A stretch of DNA of 64,000 nucleotides from Mangrovibacterium marinum (GTDB lineage Bacteria > Bacteroidota > Bacteroidia > Bacteroidales > Prolixibacteraceae), in assembly GCF_003046625.1 (NCBI RefSeq), contig NZ_QAAD01000006.1, forward strand, positions 217,255 to 281,254, written 5' to 3'. The notes under the pieces were generated by a model. The model saw only the letters and a list, made by a program, of their open reading frames with translations. It had not been told where the DNA came from and searched no databases. Within the stretch, counting starts at the first letter, position 1. Each line of letters begins with the position of its first letter. Positions 17,329 through 25,921 of this stretch are shown one piece after another. Position numbers and translations under genes: made by a program.

Positions 17329-19329
17329 ATGAAGACAAGAAATTTCAAACTATACAGCCTCCTGTTGGGAATGATCCTGGCTATGTTTGCCTGCTCGCCC
17401 GACGAGTTCAACCTGGGTTCTGTATTGTCGCAAAGCGATCTGGAATACCGCATTACCCAGGACGCCGACGATCCCAATATGGTGATCCTCGAAAGTCTGA
17501 CGCCCGGTGTCACCCCGCTGTGGGTCACCCCCATGGGCCGTTCAACCCGGGTGAAGGACACCCTGCGCTTCCCCTTTGCGGGCGATTACGAATTTATTTA
17601 CGGCGTGCAAAGCGCCGGTGGTTTGGTGCAGGCCGAAGCCTTTCCGTTAAGTATTACAACCAACAACTTCAACTATGTGGATGATCCGCTTTGGACCCTG
17701 TTGACTGGTGGTGTGGGCGAAAGCAAAACCTGGTATTTAGACCTGGATGCCGAGAAAACCACGCGCTTTTTTGACGGGCCAATCTGGTTTTTTACAGATA
17801 CCTACGAATGGGACAACTTGCATGCAGCGAACGGCAGCAACTACATTGATTCCAAAAATTGGGCAGCAGCCGACGCTATCGTTCCGAACCTGACTGACGG
17901 CTCTGCAACTTGGTATTGGACGGCTGATTGGGCCGGCAACCAGTGGATGTGCGATGCGGCTGATTTTGGTACAATGACCTTCGATTTAATTAACGGGGCT
18001 AATGTGCAGGTCGATCAGCAAGAATATGGACTGGATTTGCAGGTGGGAAGTTTCGTGTTGGACACGGAAGCACACACCATCAGTTTTTCGGATGCCCTTC
18101 CTTTGCACGACTCAAACCGGGATGCCGACATGCAGGCTGCCTCTGAGTTCCGCGTGTTGTACCTGTCGGAAGACTTTTTGCAAATTTTTGTGCCCGCTCT
18201 GGGCGCTTGCTACAACTATATTTCGGAAGATTATCGCGACAATTGGGTGCCCGAAGATCTTCCCGATCCGGAACCCCCTTACGATGGCGATGCGAATGAG
18301 GATTTAACGACATCAGTGAGCACAACCAAAACCTGGAAAATTGATATGGATATTCCATACAACTGGCATGGTTTGGATGGCTCTGCATTAAATGAAGTCG
18401 CTTCAACTGCGAGTGACGGGGAATTTGCCTTTACAACCTGGGCTCCTCCTTATGATGAAGCCGCATTTGCTGCAGTTTCGATGAGTTTGACCAAAGAGAG
18501 TGACGACGGTGGTACCTATGTAGTTGAGACACTTAATGACTCTTATGAGGGAAGCTACACCGTTGACGAAAACAATAATATTGATTTTGGCCAACCCATA
18601 TCGTTCTTTAGCGGCATCGGTGGTTGGTTAAGCTTTGGCACCACCGCTGAGAATACGCTGAGGATAATCATTTCAGAAAAGGATGCTTTGGGTAATATCG
18701 ATGGCATTTGGCTGGGGCAGCGTTCAACTGACAAAGACGAATACCTATCCTTGCATCTGACTCCGGTTTCTGGTTCCGCCGAAGTTGACCCCCTTGCCGC
18801 CTGGAAAAAGGCATTGGTTGGTAAAACATTCACCCCGGACGTTAATTGGTTTGTCGATTGGGTTGGTTTCCCAACAGGGTTTACCGGCGGATGGACTACT
18901 GCTTCAACTTTTGGAGATGATTACTCGTCAAATAGTTGGGTTTGGGATGCTAATGTGAGAGCTGTGGCAGAAAGTGCAAGCTTATCATTCACCGAAGAAG
19001 ACGGTACGATTAAGTTGACTTTAACGCAGACCAAAGATGGCGCCCCATATACCGCAACCGGGGATGTTGTGATTAATGCCGATGATAATATTCTGAATAT
19101 CTCGATCCCGCTGGTGGATTATGCCGGAACAACTGCCAGTTGGTTGCCGACGACGAATCCAAAATCCATAACCGGTGATACGAGTGATTTCTATTTCGTC
19201 TCTCATGGTGGAAATAATCTCGCGAACATCGACACAGAGGGATTCTGGTTGGGGGTTATCGCGAACTCGACTGCTGCCGGAGATGATAAAGATGAGGTTG
19301 TGATCTATCACTACGTGTTGAATCAATAG
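17329..19329 (+). CDS. Surface glycan-binding-type lipoprotein of the locus, family not recognised
   Basis: 666 residues with a lipoprotein signal (MILAMFAC, Cys22). The body is rich in beta strands and Trp, with an N-terminal Ig-like stretch (ITQDADDPNMVILESLTPGV, like the PKD-type domains of SusE-like proteins), then repeated modules beginning with KTWYLDLD and KTWKIDMD and a third that starts DPLAAWKKALVGKT. The position after SusD and before the enzymes is that of an SGBP, which holds polysaccharide at the surface. I do not recognise the exact family, and binding is inferred from position and architecture. Confidence 0.75.
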   Translation: MKTRNFKLYSLLLGMILAMFACSPDEFNLGSVLSQSDLEYRITQDADDPNMVILESLTPGVTPLWVTPMGRSTRVKDTLRFPFAGDYEFIYGVQSAGGLVQAEAFPLSITTNNFNYVDDPLWTLLTGGVGESKTWYLDLDAEKTTRFFDGPIWFFTDTYEWDNLHAANGSNYIDSKNWAAADAIVPNLTDGSATWYWTADWAGNQWMCDAADFGTMTFDLINGANVQVDQQEYGLDLQVGSFVLDTEAHTISFSDALPLHDSNRDADMQAASEFRVLYLSEDFLQIFVPALGACYNYISEDYRDNWVPEDLPDPEPPYDGDANEDLTTSVSTTKTWKIDMDIPYNWHGLDGSALNEVASTASDGEFAFTTWAPPYDEAAFAAVSMSLTKESDDGGTYVVETLNDSYEGSYTVDENNNIDFGQPISFFSGIGGWLSFGTTAENTLRIIISEKDALGNIDGIWLGQRSTDKDEYLSLHLTPVSGSAEVDPLAAWKKALVGKTFTPDVNWFVDWVGFPTGFTGGWTTASTFGDDYSSNSWVWDANVRAVAESASLSFTEEDGTIKLTLTQTKDGAPYTATGDVVINADDNILNISIPLVDYAGTTASWLPTTNPKSITGDTSDFYFVSHGGNNLANIDTEGFWLGVIANSTAAGDDKDEVVIYHYVLNQ

Positions 19330-19345
19330 TAAAAGGAGAATAAAA

Positions 19346-19377
19346 ATTCCCCGGATATCTTCCGGTATCCGGGGAAT
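19346..19377 (+). other. Strong intercistronic hairpin between the SGBP and GH5 genes
   Basis: A perfect 12-bp inverted repeat (ATTCCCCGGATA / TATCCGGGGAAT) with an 8-base loop lies 17 bases after the SGBP stop. No T-run follows, so it is more likely an mRNA-stability or attenuating hairpin that raises surface-protein expression relative to the enzymes than a full terminator. Confidence 0.75.
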
Positions 19378-19449
19378 CCCAAAAATACGGGGCTATTGCT
19401 CCGCTTGCCCGAATTAACCTGAACCAAAAACAACAATTTAGAATAGCTG

Positions 19450-20946
19450 ATGAATAATTTAAAAAGATGGCTTTGTATGCTGCTCATGGTGTGGGCAGTG
19501 ACAGGATGCAGTGATTCCGACGACGAAATAATAATTGACGAACCCGAGCCAACGCTGGCGGCGGGTACAACAAGCTTCAGCTTTACCGCTGACGGCGGAA
19601 CCGTCAGTTTCGAGATTAGCAGTAATACCACCTGGCGCATCAATTTCGAATCGACTGGCTGGTGTAAACCGTCCATTCAAACAACAACCGGCAATGCCAC
19701 GGTGCGCCTCATGGCCGACGAAAACCCGACCGCCGAGGAGCGGAGCCTGAGCCTGAGCATTACCGCCGACGGGGTGGAAACCATCAACCTGCAATGTACG
19801 CAGGCCGCCAAAGAGCTTGAGCCAACCGAGCCGGAAAAAGAAGAATATATTGAACCCGACAACAGCAATATGAGCAGTTTAAGCGCCCTGGATTTTGCTG
19901 CTCTGATGGGGCAGGGATGGAACCTGGGCAACTCGCTCGAATCGATTGTTGCCAACGGCGAAGAGCTAAGCGGCAACGAAACCTCCTGGGGTAATGAGGT
20001 GGTGAGCAAAACCCTGATTGATGCGGTGAAAGCGGCCGGCTTCAATACCATCCGGATTCCCGTTTCGTGGTCGCACAAACTGGACGACCAGGAAAGCTAC
20101 AAAATTAGCTGGGCCTGGAAACAACGGGTTGAAGAAGTGGTGAACTATGCCCTGGACAACGACATGTACGTCATGATTAACGTGCATTGGGATGGCGGAT
20201 GGGCGGATCATCCCGATAATGAACATCAGGAAGCCATCAATACCAAGCTGGCAGCCTTGTGGAAGCAAATCGCCATTTATTTCCGCGACTACGACGATCA
20301 CCTGTTGTTTGCCGGAACCAACGAAGTGCACGAGGAAGGATACTACGGAACCCCTTCGGCCGAAAACCTGGAAGTTCAAAATTCATTCAACCAGACTTTT
20401 GTCGACGTGGTGCGCGCAACAGGCGGGCGCAATGCCTACCGGTTCCTGGTTATCCAGTCGTATAATACCAACATCGACCTGGCGGTGAGCGATCTGACGC
20501 TTCCAACCGATGAAACGCCCGACCGCCTGATGGCCGAAGTTCATTTCTACGACCCGTACGATTTTGCGCTGCAGGAGAGTGGCAGCTATAAAACACAGTG
20601 GGGCAACGGTTATACCGATGTGTCTGATTGGGGACAGGAAGCCTGGGTGGACGAAGCTTTTGGCAAGATGAAAACCAATTTTGTCGATCAGGGAACGCCG
20701 GTGATCCTGGGTGAATACGGCGCTATCCTGCGCTCCGGTTTAACCAGCGGCCTGGATGAGCATATTGCTGCCCGCAACTATTACCTGAACTATGTCACCC
20801 GGGCTGCAATCGAAAACGGCATGATTCCTTGTTATTGGGACAACGGACCGACCGGCAACAACTCCATGGGCTTGTTCAACCGGTCAACCGGCGAAGTGGT
20901 ACACCAGGATGCGCTCGACGCGATTATTGGTACCGCCGAAAATTGA
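19450..20946 (+). CDS. BACON-domain GH5 endoglucanase/xyloglucanase lipoprotein
   Basis: 498 residues. The lipoprotein signal ends at Cys20, followed by SDSDDE, an acidic patch of the kind that sends Bacteroidota lipoproteins to the cell surface. A BACON domain spans about 36-117 (SFSFTADGGTVSFEISSNTTW), then a Pro/Glu linker, then a GH5 barrel (about 150-495) with GWNLGNSLE, acid/base Glu292 in AGTNEVH and nucleophile Glu422 in ILGEYG. The BACON-GH5 arrangement resembles the GH5_4 xyloglucanase of Bacteroides ovatus. The likely job is cutting the glucan backbone at the surface. Cellulase or mixed-linkage glucanase activity remains possible. Confidence 0.85.
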   Translation: MNNLKRWLCMLLMVWAVTGCSDSDDEIIIDEPEPTLAAGTTSFSFTADGGTVSFEISSNTTWRINFESTGWCKPSIQTTTGNATVRLMADENPTAEERSLSLSITADGVETINLQCTQAAKELEPTEPEKEEYIEPDNSNMSSLSALDFAALMGQGWNLGNSLESIVANGEELSGNETSWGNEVVSKTLIDAVKAAGFNTIRIPVSWSHKLDDQESYKISWAWKQRVEEVVNYALDNDMYVMINVHWDGGWADHPDNEHQEAINTKLAALWKQIAIYFRDYDDHLLFAGTNEVHEEGYYGTPSAENLEVQNSFNQTFVDVVRATGGRNAYRFLVIQSYNTNIDLAVSDLTLPTDETPDRLMAEVHFYDPYDFALQESGSYKTQWGNGYTDVSDWGQEAWVDEAFGKMKTNFVDQGTPVILGEYGAILRSGLTSGLDEHIAARNYYLNYVTRAAIENGMIPCYWDNGPTGNNSMGLFNRSTGEVVHQDALDAIIGTAEN

Positions 20947-20990
20947 TAGAAACATGACCGCTTTATTGTGCAGAAATAAACCGAAAGAAT

Positions 20991-23825
20991 ATGAATAGAC
21001 TATTAGCAATGACGATACTGGCAGCGACTTTGGCGGCCTGCAGCCCCAAAGACTACCAGCTTGATGAGAAGGGAATAACGGTTTTTCCGAAGCAAACAAC
21101 CGAAAATGGCGCGAAAGCGGTACGGGTGATGCCCGTGAGTGACGAGATCATTCGGGTTTCGGCGTCGGCAACCGGTCAGTTTTCGACCGACTCCAGTTTG
21201 ATCGCCTTGCCCGAAGACAAACAAGTAAAGTTTACAACCAGTGAAGACGGTCAGCTTGTGAAAGTCGCAACAGCCAGTACCACGGTTGAAATTTCGAAAG
21301 AAAGCGGCGTAGTCCGTTTCCTCGACCAAAATGGCAATGAAATTCTGGCCGGCGCCGAAAATGGAACGACGATGAAACCCATGGAGGTTGACGGCGTGAA
21401 AGCGTTCGAACTTCAGCAGGTTTTCGACTCGTCGGACGACGAAGCGCTGTACGGTTTGGGACAGCACCAGGCCGACGAAATGAACTATAAAGGCAAAAAC
21501 GAGGAGCTGTTTCAATACAACACCAAGGTGTCGGTGCCCTTCATCATGTCAACTCAGAATTACGGGATCCTGTGGGACAATTATTCGTTGTCGCGCTTCG
21601 GCGATCCGCGTCCTTACGGGCAGATGGACCAGTTTATCCAGTACGGCAAAGATGGAAAAGAAGGTGGTTTGACTGCGACTTACATCGACGATTCGCGCAA
21701 AGGACACGTCTTTGTTGAGCGGCAGGAACCAACGATCGATTATGAAAACCTGGAGACCATCAAGAATTTTCCGGAAGGTTTCAGTTTCGACCATGCCCAA
21801 ATTACCTGGGAGGGTGATCTGGAAGCGAAGGAAAATGGCGTATTCAATTTCCTGTTGTACTACGCAGGTTACACTAAATTGTACATCGACGGACAGTTGA
21901 TGGTGGATAAATGGCGTACGGCGTGGAACCCATCTGTTGCCAAGTTTCAGGTTGATATGAAGGCTGGTCAGCGTTTCCATGTGAAGCTTGACTGGATTCC
22001 CGATGGCGGTGTTTCTTACATTGGATTGAAAGCTTTGTCGCCGGTCGACCCGGAGCAGCAAAAGCACATTTCGTTCTACTCCGAAATGGGTAATCAGGTG
22101 GACTACTATTTCATGAAAGGAAATTCGATGGATGAGGTGATCAGCCGTTACCGCGAGCTAACCGGTAAAGCACAGGTGATGCCCAAATGGGCCATGGGCT
22201 TCTGGCAAAGCCGCGAGCGCTATAAAACGCAGGATGAGCTGGAAGGCGCCCTGAAAGAATTCCGCAAACGCCACATTCCCATCGACAATATTGTGATGGA
22301 CTGGTCGTACTGGAAGGTGGATCAGTGGGGCAGCCACGAGTTCGATCCTGAACGCTTCCCCGACGCCGATGCCATGATTAAAACCGTGCACGACAACAAT
22401 GCGCACATCCTGATTTCGGTGTGGCCCAAGTTTTACTACGGAACCGAACACTACAAGGAGTTCGACAAAAACGGCTGGATGTATCAGCAGGCGATCAAGG
22501 ACAGTGTGCTCGACTGGATTTATCCGGGATATCTGGGTTCGTTCTACGATGCCTATTCGCCCGGTGCCCGCAAGTTGTTCTGGAAACAGATCGACGAAAA
22601 GCTATATTCCAAAGGAATCGATGCCTGGTGGCTGGATGCTACCGAGCCGGATGTGTTGTCGAATGCCAGTGTTGAGTACCGCAAAAAGTTGATGAACCCC
22701 ACTGCACTGGGGCCTTCAACCCAATATTTTAACGCCTTTGCCCTGATGAATGCCAAAGGTATTTATGAAGGACAGCGGGCTAAAAACCCCGAAGATCGGG
22801 TGTTTATCCTGACCCGCTCGGGCTTTGCCGGCATGCAACGTTACGGCACCACCACCTGGAGTGGCGACATTGGCACCTGCTGGGAAGACCTGAAGGCCCA
22901 GATTCCTGCAGGCATCAACTTCTCCATGTCGGGCTTGCCCTACTGGACCATGGATATTGGTGGTTTCAGTGTACAAAAGAAGTTTGAAAACGCGAAGGAA
23001 GGCTCGGAAGAAATGGCCGAATGGCGCGAGCTGAACACCCGCTGGTACCAGTTTGGCGCTTTTGTGCCGTTGTTCCGCGTGCACGGGCAGTACCCTTATC
23101 GCGAGATTTACAACCTGGCGCCCGAAAACCACCCGGCTTACCAGTCGATGTTGTACTACAACAAGCTGCGCTACCGCCTGATGCCCTACATTTACAGTAT
23201 GACCGGTGCGGTTTATCATCACGATTATACCCTAATGCGCGGCTTGGCGATGGATTTTGCCGCCGACAAACGCGTGTTGAATATTGATGATCAATATCTG
23301 TTTGGACCTTCGTTGATGGTTTGCCCGGTATACAGCTACCAGGATCGTCAACGCGACGTTTATTTCCCGAATAACAGCGGCTGGTACAACCTTTACAGTG
23401 GCAAGTTTGTGGCAGGCGGACAAAAGCAGTCTGTGGACGCCCCGTACGAACGGATGCCTGTTTTTGTGCGCGAGGGATCAATCATCCCCGTTGGACCGGA
23501 GATTGAATATACCGATCAAAAACCGGGTGCACCGATCGACTTGTATGTTTACACGGGTAAGGACGCCAGTTTTGAGCTGTACGAGGACGAAAGTACCAAC
23601 TACAATTACGAGAAAGGGGCGTTCAGTACCATTCGCTTCGATTACAGCGAGGCTACGCACAAGCTGACCATTCAGGACCGCCAGGGCGAGTTCCCCGGAA
23701 TGGTTGCGAATCGGACCTTCCGGGTCATTGTGGTTTCGCGCGATCAGGCAGTGCCTTTCCTGGAGGCTCCGGCGGATGCCAAAGAGCTGGATTATGCTGG
23801 TCAGGCGATGGAAATTCAACTTTAA
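20991..23825 (+). CDS. GH31 alpha-xylosidase/alpha-glucosidase with PA14 insert
   Basis: 944 residues with a lipoprotein-like signal (LAATLAAC). An N-terminal beta-sandwich comes first, then a PA14 insertion at about 235-360 (ITWEGDLEAKENGVFNFLLYY-type sequence, KLYIDGQLMVD, DWIPDGG). The GH31 barrel has nucleophile Asp549 in WWLDATEPD and acid/base Asp626 in TTWSGDIG, with C-terminal beta domains after it. GH31 enzymes with a PA14 insert in this position include alpha-xylosidases that strip xylose from the non-reducing end of xyloglucan oligosaccharides. Next to a BACON-GH5 this is the best guess. The gene ends the operon, with a terminator at 23883. Confidence 0.88.
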   Translation: MNRLLAMTILAATLAACSPKDYQLDEKGITVFPKQTTENGAKAVRVMPVSDEIIRVSASATGQFSTDSSLIALPEDKQVKFTTSEDGQLVKVATASTTVEISKESGVVRFLDQNGNEILAGAENGTTMKPMEVDGVKAFELQQVFDSSDDEALYGLGQHQADEMNYKGKNEELFQYNTKVSVPFIMSTQNYGILWDNYSLSRFGDPRPYGQMDQFIQYGKDGKEGGLTATYIDDSRKGHVFVERQEPTIDYENLETIKNFPEGFSFDHAQITWEGDLEAKENGVFNFLLYYAGYTKLYIDGQLMVDKWRTAWNPSVAKFQVDMKAGQRFHVKLDWIPDGGVSYIGLKALSPVDPEQQKHISFYSEMGNQVDYYFMKGNSMDEVISRYRELTGKAQVMPKWAMGFWQSRERYKTQDELEGALKEFRKRHIPIDNIVMDWSYWKVDQWGSHEFDPERFPDADAMIKTVHDNNAHILISVWPKFYYGTEHYKEFDKNGWMYQQAIKDSVLDWIYPGYLGSFYDAYSPGARKLFWKQIDEKLYSKGIDAWWLDATEPDVLSNASVEYRKKLMNPTALGPSTQYFNAFALMNAKGIYEGQRAKNPEDRVFILTRSGFAGMQRYGTTTWSGDIGTCWEDLKAQIPAGINFSMSGLPYWTMDIGGFSVQKKFENAKEGSEEMAEWRELNTRWYQFGAFVPLFRVHGQYPYREIYNLAPENHPAYQSMLYYNKLRYRLMPYIYSMTGAVYHHDYTLMRGLAMDFAADKRVLNIDDQYLFGPSLMVCPVYSYQDRQRDVYFPNNSGWYNLYSGKFVAGGQKQSVDAPYERMPVFVREGSIIPVGPEIEYTDQKPGAPIDLYVYTGKDASFELYEDESTNYNYEKGAFSTIRFDYSEATHKLTIQDRQGEFPGMVANRTFRVIVVSRDQAVPFLEAPADAKELDYAGQAMEIQL

Positions 23826-23882
23826 TTCGTCATTGGTTTATTTTAAAAAGGATTGAATTTTAAAGCAGATCGTTTATGGTAG

Positions 23883-23909
23883 AAAAAGGGAGCTTGTCTC
23901 CCTTTTTTG
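23883..23909 (+). terminator. Rho-independent terminator after GH31
   Basis: AAAAAGGGAG / CTCCCTTTTT stem of 10 bp with a 5-base loop and a T-run, 57 bases past the GH31 stop. It closes the xyloglucan-type operon. Confidence 0.9.
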
Positions 23910-23931
23910 GTGAAAGTCTTCGGGTGATGTG

Positions 23932-23950
23932 CCTGCCTGCGGTAGGCAGG
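23932..23950. repeat. 19-bp REP-like palindrome, copy 1
   Basis: CCTGCCTGCGGTAGGCAGG, an imperfect palindrome with CCTGCC/GGCAGG arms. Other copies lie at 24430-24448, 51034-51052 (opposite orientation, inside a tRNA fragment) and 55311-55329. Confidence 0.9.
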
Positions 23951-24185
23951 GTTTCCAAACCGCGTCGGGGATAACTTGAATAGCGGTTCAGCTCGAAGCT
24001 GAAGCGAAGGCTCACTTTGTAGCAAACCTGTGCTGGTGGAAATTGCCCCAAGCCCGGACTGTTTTGTTCATTCTTCTCTTGCTCAATTCGCATCTTTTGT
24101 CCTACCGGACGGGTTTTCATCTTTGGCTTGCCCCAAAGACGAAACAGAAAACGCAAGGCTTATTTTTATCTTCAGGTGTCGCCTT

Positions 24186-24264
24186 CCGAAAGCTAAGTTC
24201 AACCGGGTGATTTCCACTCCGGCAGCTGCCGGATCGGAACTTCCCGGTTTCACTAAGCTTCCGG
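24186..24264. repeat. Central hairpin of composite repeat, copy 1
   Basis: The core TCCGGCAGCTGCCGGA at 24218-24233 is a perfect palindrome, flanked by AACCGGG/CCCGGTT pairing and by outer AAGCT/AAGCTT arms. The sequence differs from copies 2 and 3, but the fold is kept. Confidence 0.8.
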
Positions 24265-24429
24265 TTCGCCTCTCACCATCGATAAAAAGTAGGCCGGTCC
24301 CGCTCCGAGCGAGCTTCCGCCTTCTCAATTGCCTTCAATCGCGTCCAACTGCCTTCTTCCACTTTCATTTCTGTTGGTGATTCCCAGGAATCATAAAGGT
24401 TTTTAGTGAAAGTCCGTTCGGGTGATGCG

Positions 24430-24448
24430 CCTGCCTGCGGTAGGCCGG
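24430..24448. repeat. 19-bp REP-like palindrome, copy 2
   Basis: CCTGCCTGCGGTAGGCCGG, one base different from copy 1 in the right arm, at the same place within the composite repeat. Confidence 0.85.
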
Positions 24449-24679
24449 GTTTCCAACCGCGTCGGGGATAACTTGAATAGCGGTTCAGCTTGAATCAGGA
24501 GCCACTACTCACTTTGTCGCAAACCTGTTAGTGAGCCTTTCCCAAACCTTTGGTGTTTTTCTCGCCTACTTTTGCGCAATTCGGATCTTTTGTCCTACCG
24601 GACGGGTTTTCATTTTTGTAGTGACACAAAAACGAAACAAAAAGGTCATGGCTGATTTTTATCTTCAACCGCCATCTGC

Positions 24680-24748
24680 CGAAAAGCTAAGTTCATCCGG
24701 GTGATCTCCGACTCGCGTCGGAGCTTCCCGGATTCTCTAAGCTTTTCG
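24680..24748. repeat. Central hairpin of composite repeat, copy 2
   Basis: Nested pairing. Outer: CGAAAAGCT/AGCTTTTCG. Middle: ATCCGGG/CCCGGAT. Inner: CTCCGAC/GTCGGAG (24706-24723) around a TCGC loop. Compared with copy 1 the middle stem swaps an A-T for a T-A pair; compared with copy 3 the inner stem does the same. Confidence 0.85.
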
Positions 24749-25318
24749 TTTGATGGAGGCCTCGATAAAAATAGGCCAACCAGGTTCCGACTTTTTGGCA
24801 TTGATCGAACGGTATTCTCACTCGTTGATGGTGTTTTTTTGTAATCTACCTGTAGCTTCCGGATACCCCCGTTCTGCTCGCAGAGAGGGGACAGAATTGA
24901 ATTAATCCGCCCGGATTGGTTCAATTCAGGGGAGAGTTACAGCGGGCTGCTGGTATACACATTGAAAGTCCCACTTCGTTTCAATGCTCCTTTTTCAGTC
25001 TATCGGCATTATACCGTCCTATTTCAGAGTATAAATTTAGCCTGTGCAACGGTATAATTTGGGAAGCACCAAAGGCAACACGAAGATTCTCCCGTCCCGT
25101 ACGGGACGGAATTTCGCCCCTGTCGTCGGTAAGCGACCCAACTAGCATCCCTCCGGGATTGCAGGAAGCTTTTCGTTTGATTTCGGCTTCGATAAGACCA
25201 AGCCAACCAGGTTCCGACTTTTTGGCATTGATCGAAAGTCATTCTCACTCGTTGGGCTGTTTTAAAATGACAACCCGACAACTTGAAACAACCACGACAA
25301 CAGCATCGTCGAAAAACA

Positions 25319-25510
25319 GGGAGTAGAACGCTGCTTATTAGCGAAACCAGCAAAGAGAAAAAACAACCACCAAAAAACAGGATAAAGAAAATGAAGTATG
25401 AATGCAATCAGGAATTAGAATCTTATTGGTTTTGTAAACCAGTAAATGAAATGAAAAACATTTACATCCTACCAAATAAAGTATAAATCTGTCAAGCTAT
25501 TTTAGGAAAA
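25319..25510. other. AT-rich spacer after the composite repeat
   Basis: About 190 bases, AT-rich, without a convincing gene or motif. A 67-codon plus-strand frame (25283-25486) begins inside the repeat and has no recognisable domain. Confidence 0.3.
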
Positions 25511-25549
25511 GCCACTGACCGGGTGACTCGCAGTCACCCGGCCAGTGGC
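25511..25549. terminator. Long hairpin, 18-bp stem
   Basis: Inverted repeat of GCCACTGACCGGGTGACT with AGTCACCCGGCCAGTGGC: 17 of 18 positions are Watson-Crick and one is A/C. It is flanked by AAAA on both sides, so it resembles a bidirectional terminator, but no gene ends here on the minus strand. Confidence 0.5.
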
Positions 25550-25569
25550 AAAATCCTGAAACGCCCGGT

Positions 25570-25805
25570 TGACGCGTCCCCCGAGCAGGTTTGACCCTCC
25601 CCTGAGGCTTTTGACCCGTCCCCGAGCAGTCTGAAGCCTTCCCCGAGCAATTTGGAGCGTTCCCTGAGCAGTTTGAGCCATCCCCTGAAAGATTTGACCG
25701 TCCCCTGAGCAGTTTGATCTTCTTCACGAGCAGATTTGACCGTCCCCCGAGCAATTTCTCGGCGTTCACGAGCAGTTTGACCCGTCCCCGGGCAATCCGG
25801 GCGAT
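25570..25805. repeat. 21-bp-period minisatellite upstream of the HTCS gene
   Basis: About eleven imperfect units of a 20-21-bp repeat based on TTTGACCGTCCCCGAGCAG. The GAGCA core recurs at 25583, 25624, 25645, 25666, 25707, 25728, 25749 and 25770, with degenerate cores between. Several minus-strand frames stay open across it because 21 is a multiple of three; I treat those as artefacts. It ends about 90 bases before the HTCS promoter box. Confidence 0.85.
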
Positions 25806-25891
25806 GGTCGTGTTGCGATTGTGCTATTGGAGTTGGAGGTGTTGCGGATGCAGATATCTGGGCGGTGATGGTGATAATCGGGTGCAATTAT

Positions 25892-25899
25892 TATCTTTG
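25892..25899 (+). promoter_or_regulatory. -7 promoter box of the HTCS gene
   Basis: TATCTTTG is an exact TAnnTTTG match, with the start codon at 25922 about 20 bases further on. It supports starting the protein at 25922 and not at the in-frame ATG 25865. A -33 TTTG is not clear. Confidence 0.5.
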
Positions 25900-25921
25900 G
25901 TACAGCCAATTGAACAACCTC

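Larger units (their letters stand above)
23911..24358 (+). repeat. Composite non-coding repeat, copy 1 (divergent)
   Basis: Shares with the copies at 24359-25318 and 55241-56345 the order GTGAAAGTC, the 19-bp GC palindrome (23932-23950), CGTCGGGGATAACTTGAATAG, CAATTCG...CTTTTGTCCTACCGGACG, a long imperfect hairpin (24186-24264) and an AAGTAGGCCGGTCC-like segment. Open frames on either strand are not conserved between copies, so I regard it as non-coding. This is the most diverged copy and lacks the distal half. Confidence 0.75.
24359..25318 (+). repeat. Composite non-coding repeat, copy 2 (full length)
   Basis: Begins with TTGGTGATTCCCAGGAATCA, then GTGAAAGTC and a REP-like palindrome (24430-24448). 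A long hairpin (24680-24748) is followed by the segment GGTTCCGACTTTTTGGCATT, then a block with GCAGAGAGGGGACAGAATTG, a block with the CCCGTCCCGTACGGGACGG palindrome (25087-25105), a second GACTTTTTGGCATTGATCGA, and the closing TGACAACCCGACAAC. The same order is found at 55241-56345. No conserved open frame. Confidence 0.85.

Noticed and set aside
23860..24156. Open frames in the composite repeats (23860-24156, 55230-55451) sharing a LPTAGRHITRR stretch
   Set aside because: The shared residues are only the translation of the GC palindrome and its flank; the rest of the two frames is unrelated, so this is not a protein family.
24186..24264. Integron attC-like site suggested by the long imperfect hairpin
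   Set aside because: No paired RYYYAAC/GTTRRRY ends, no integrase and no gene cassettes adjoin it.
25570..25805. CRISPR-like repeated structure
   Set aside because: Units are contiguous at 20-21 bp without unique spacers, and no cas genes are present. The same holds for the TTCAATCC and GTGAGTC tracts.
25534..25887. Overlapping minus-strand frames through the 21-bp array (25497-25769, 25534-25887, 25766-26020)
   Set aside because: A 21-base period keeps several frames open at once; no signal peptide or domain. Treated as a minisatellite.
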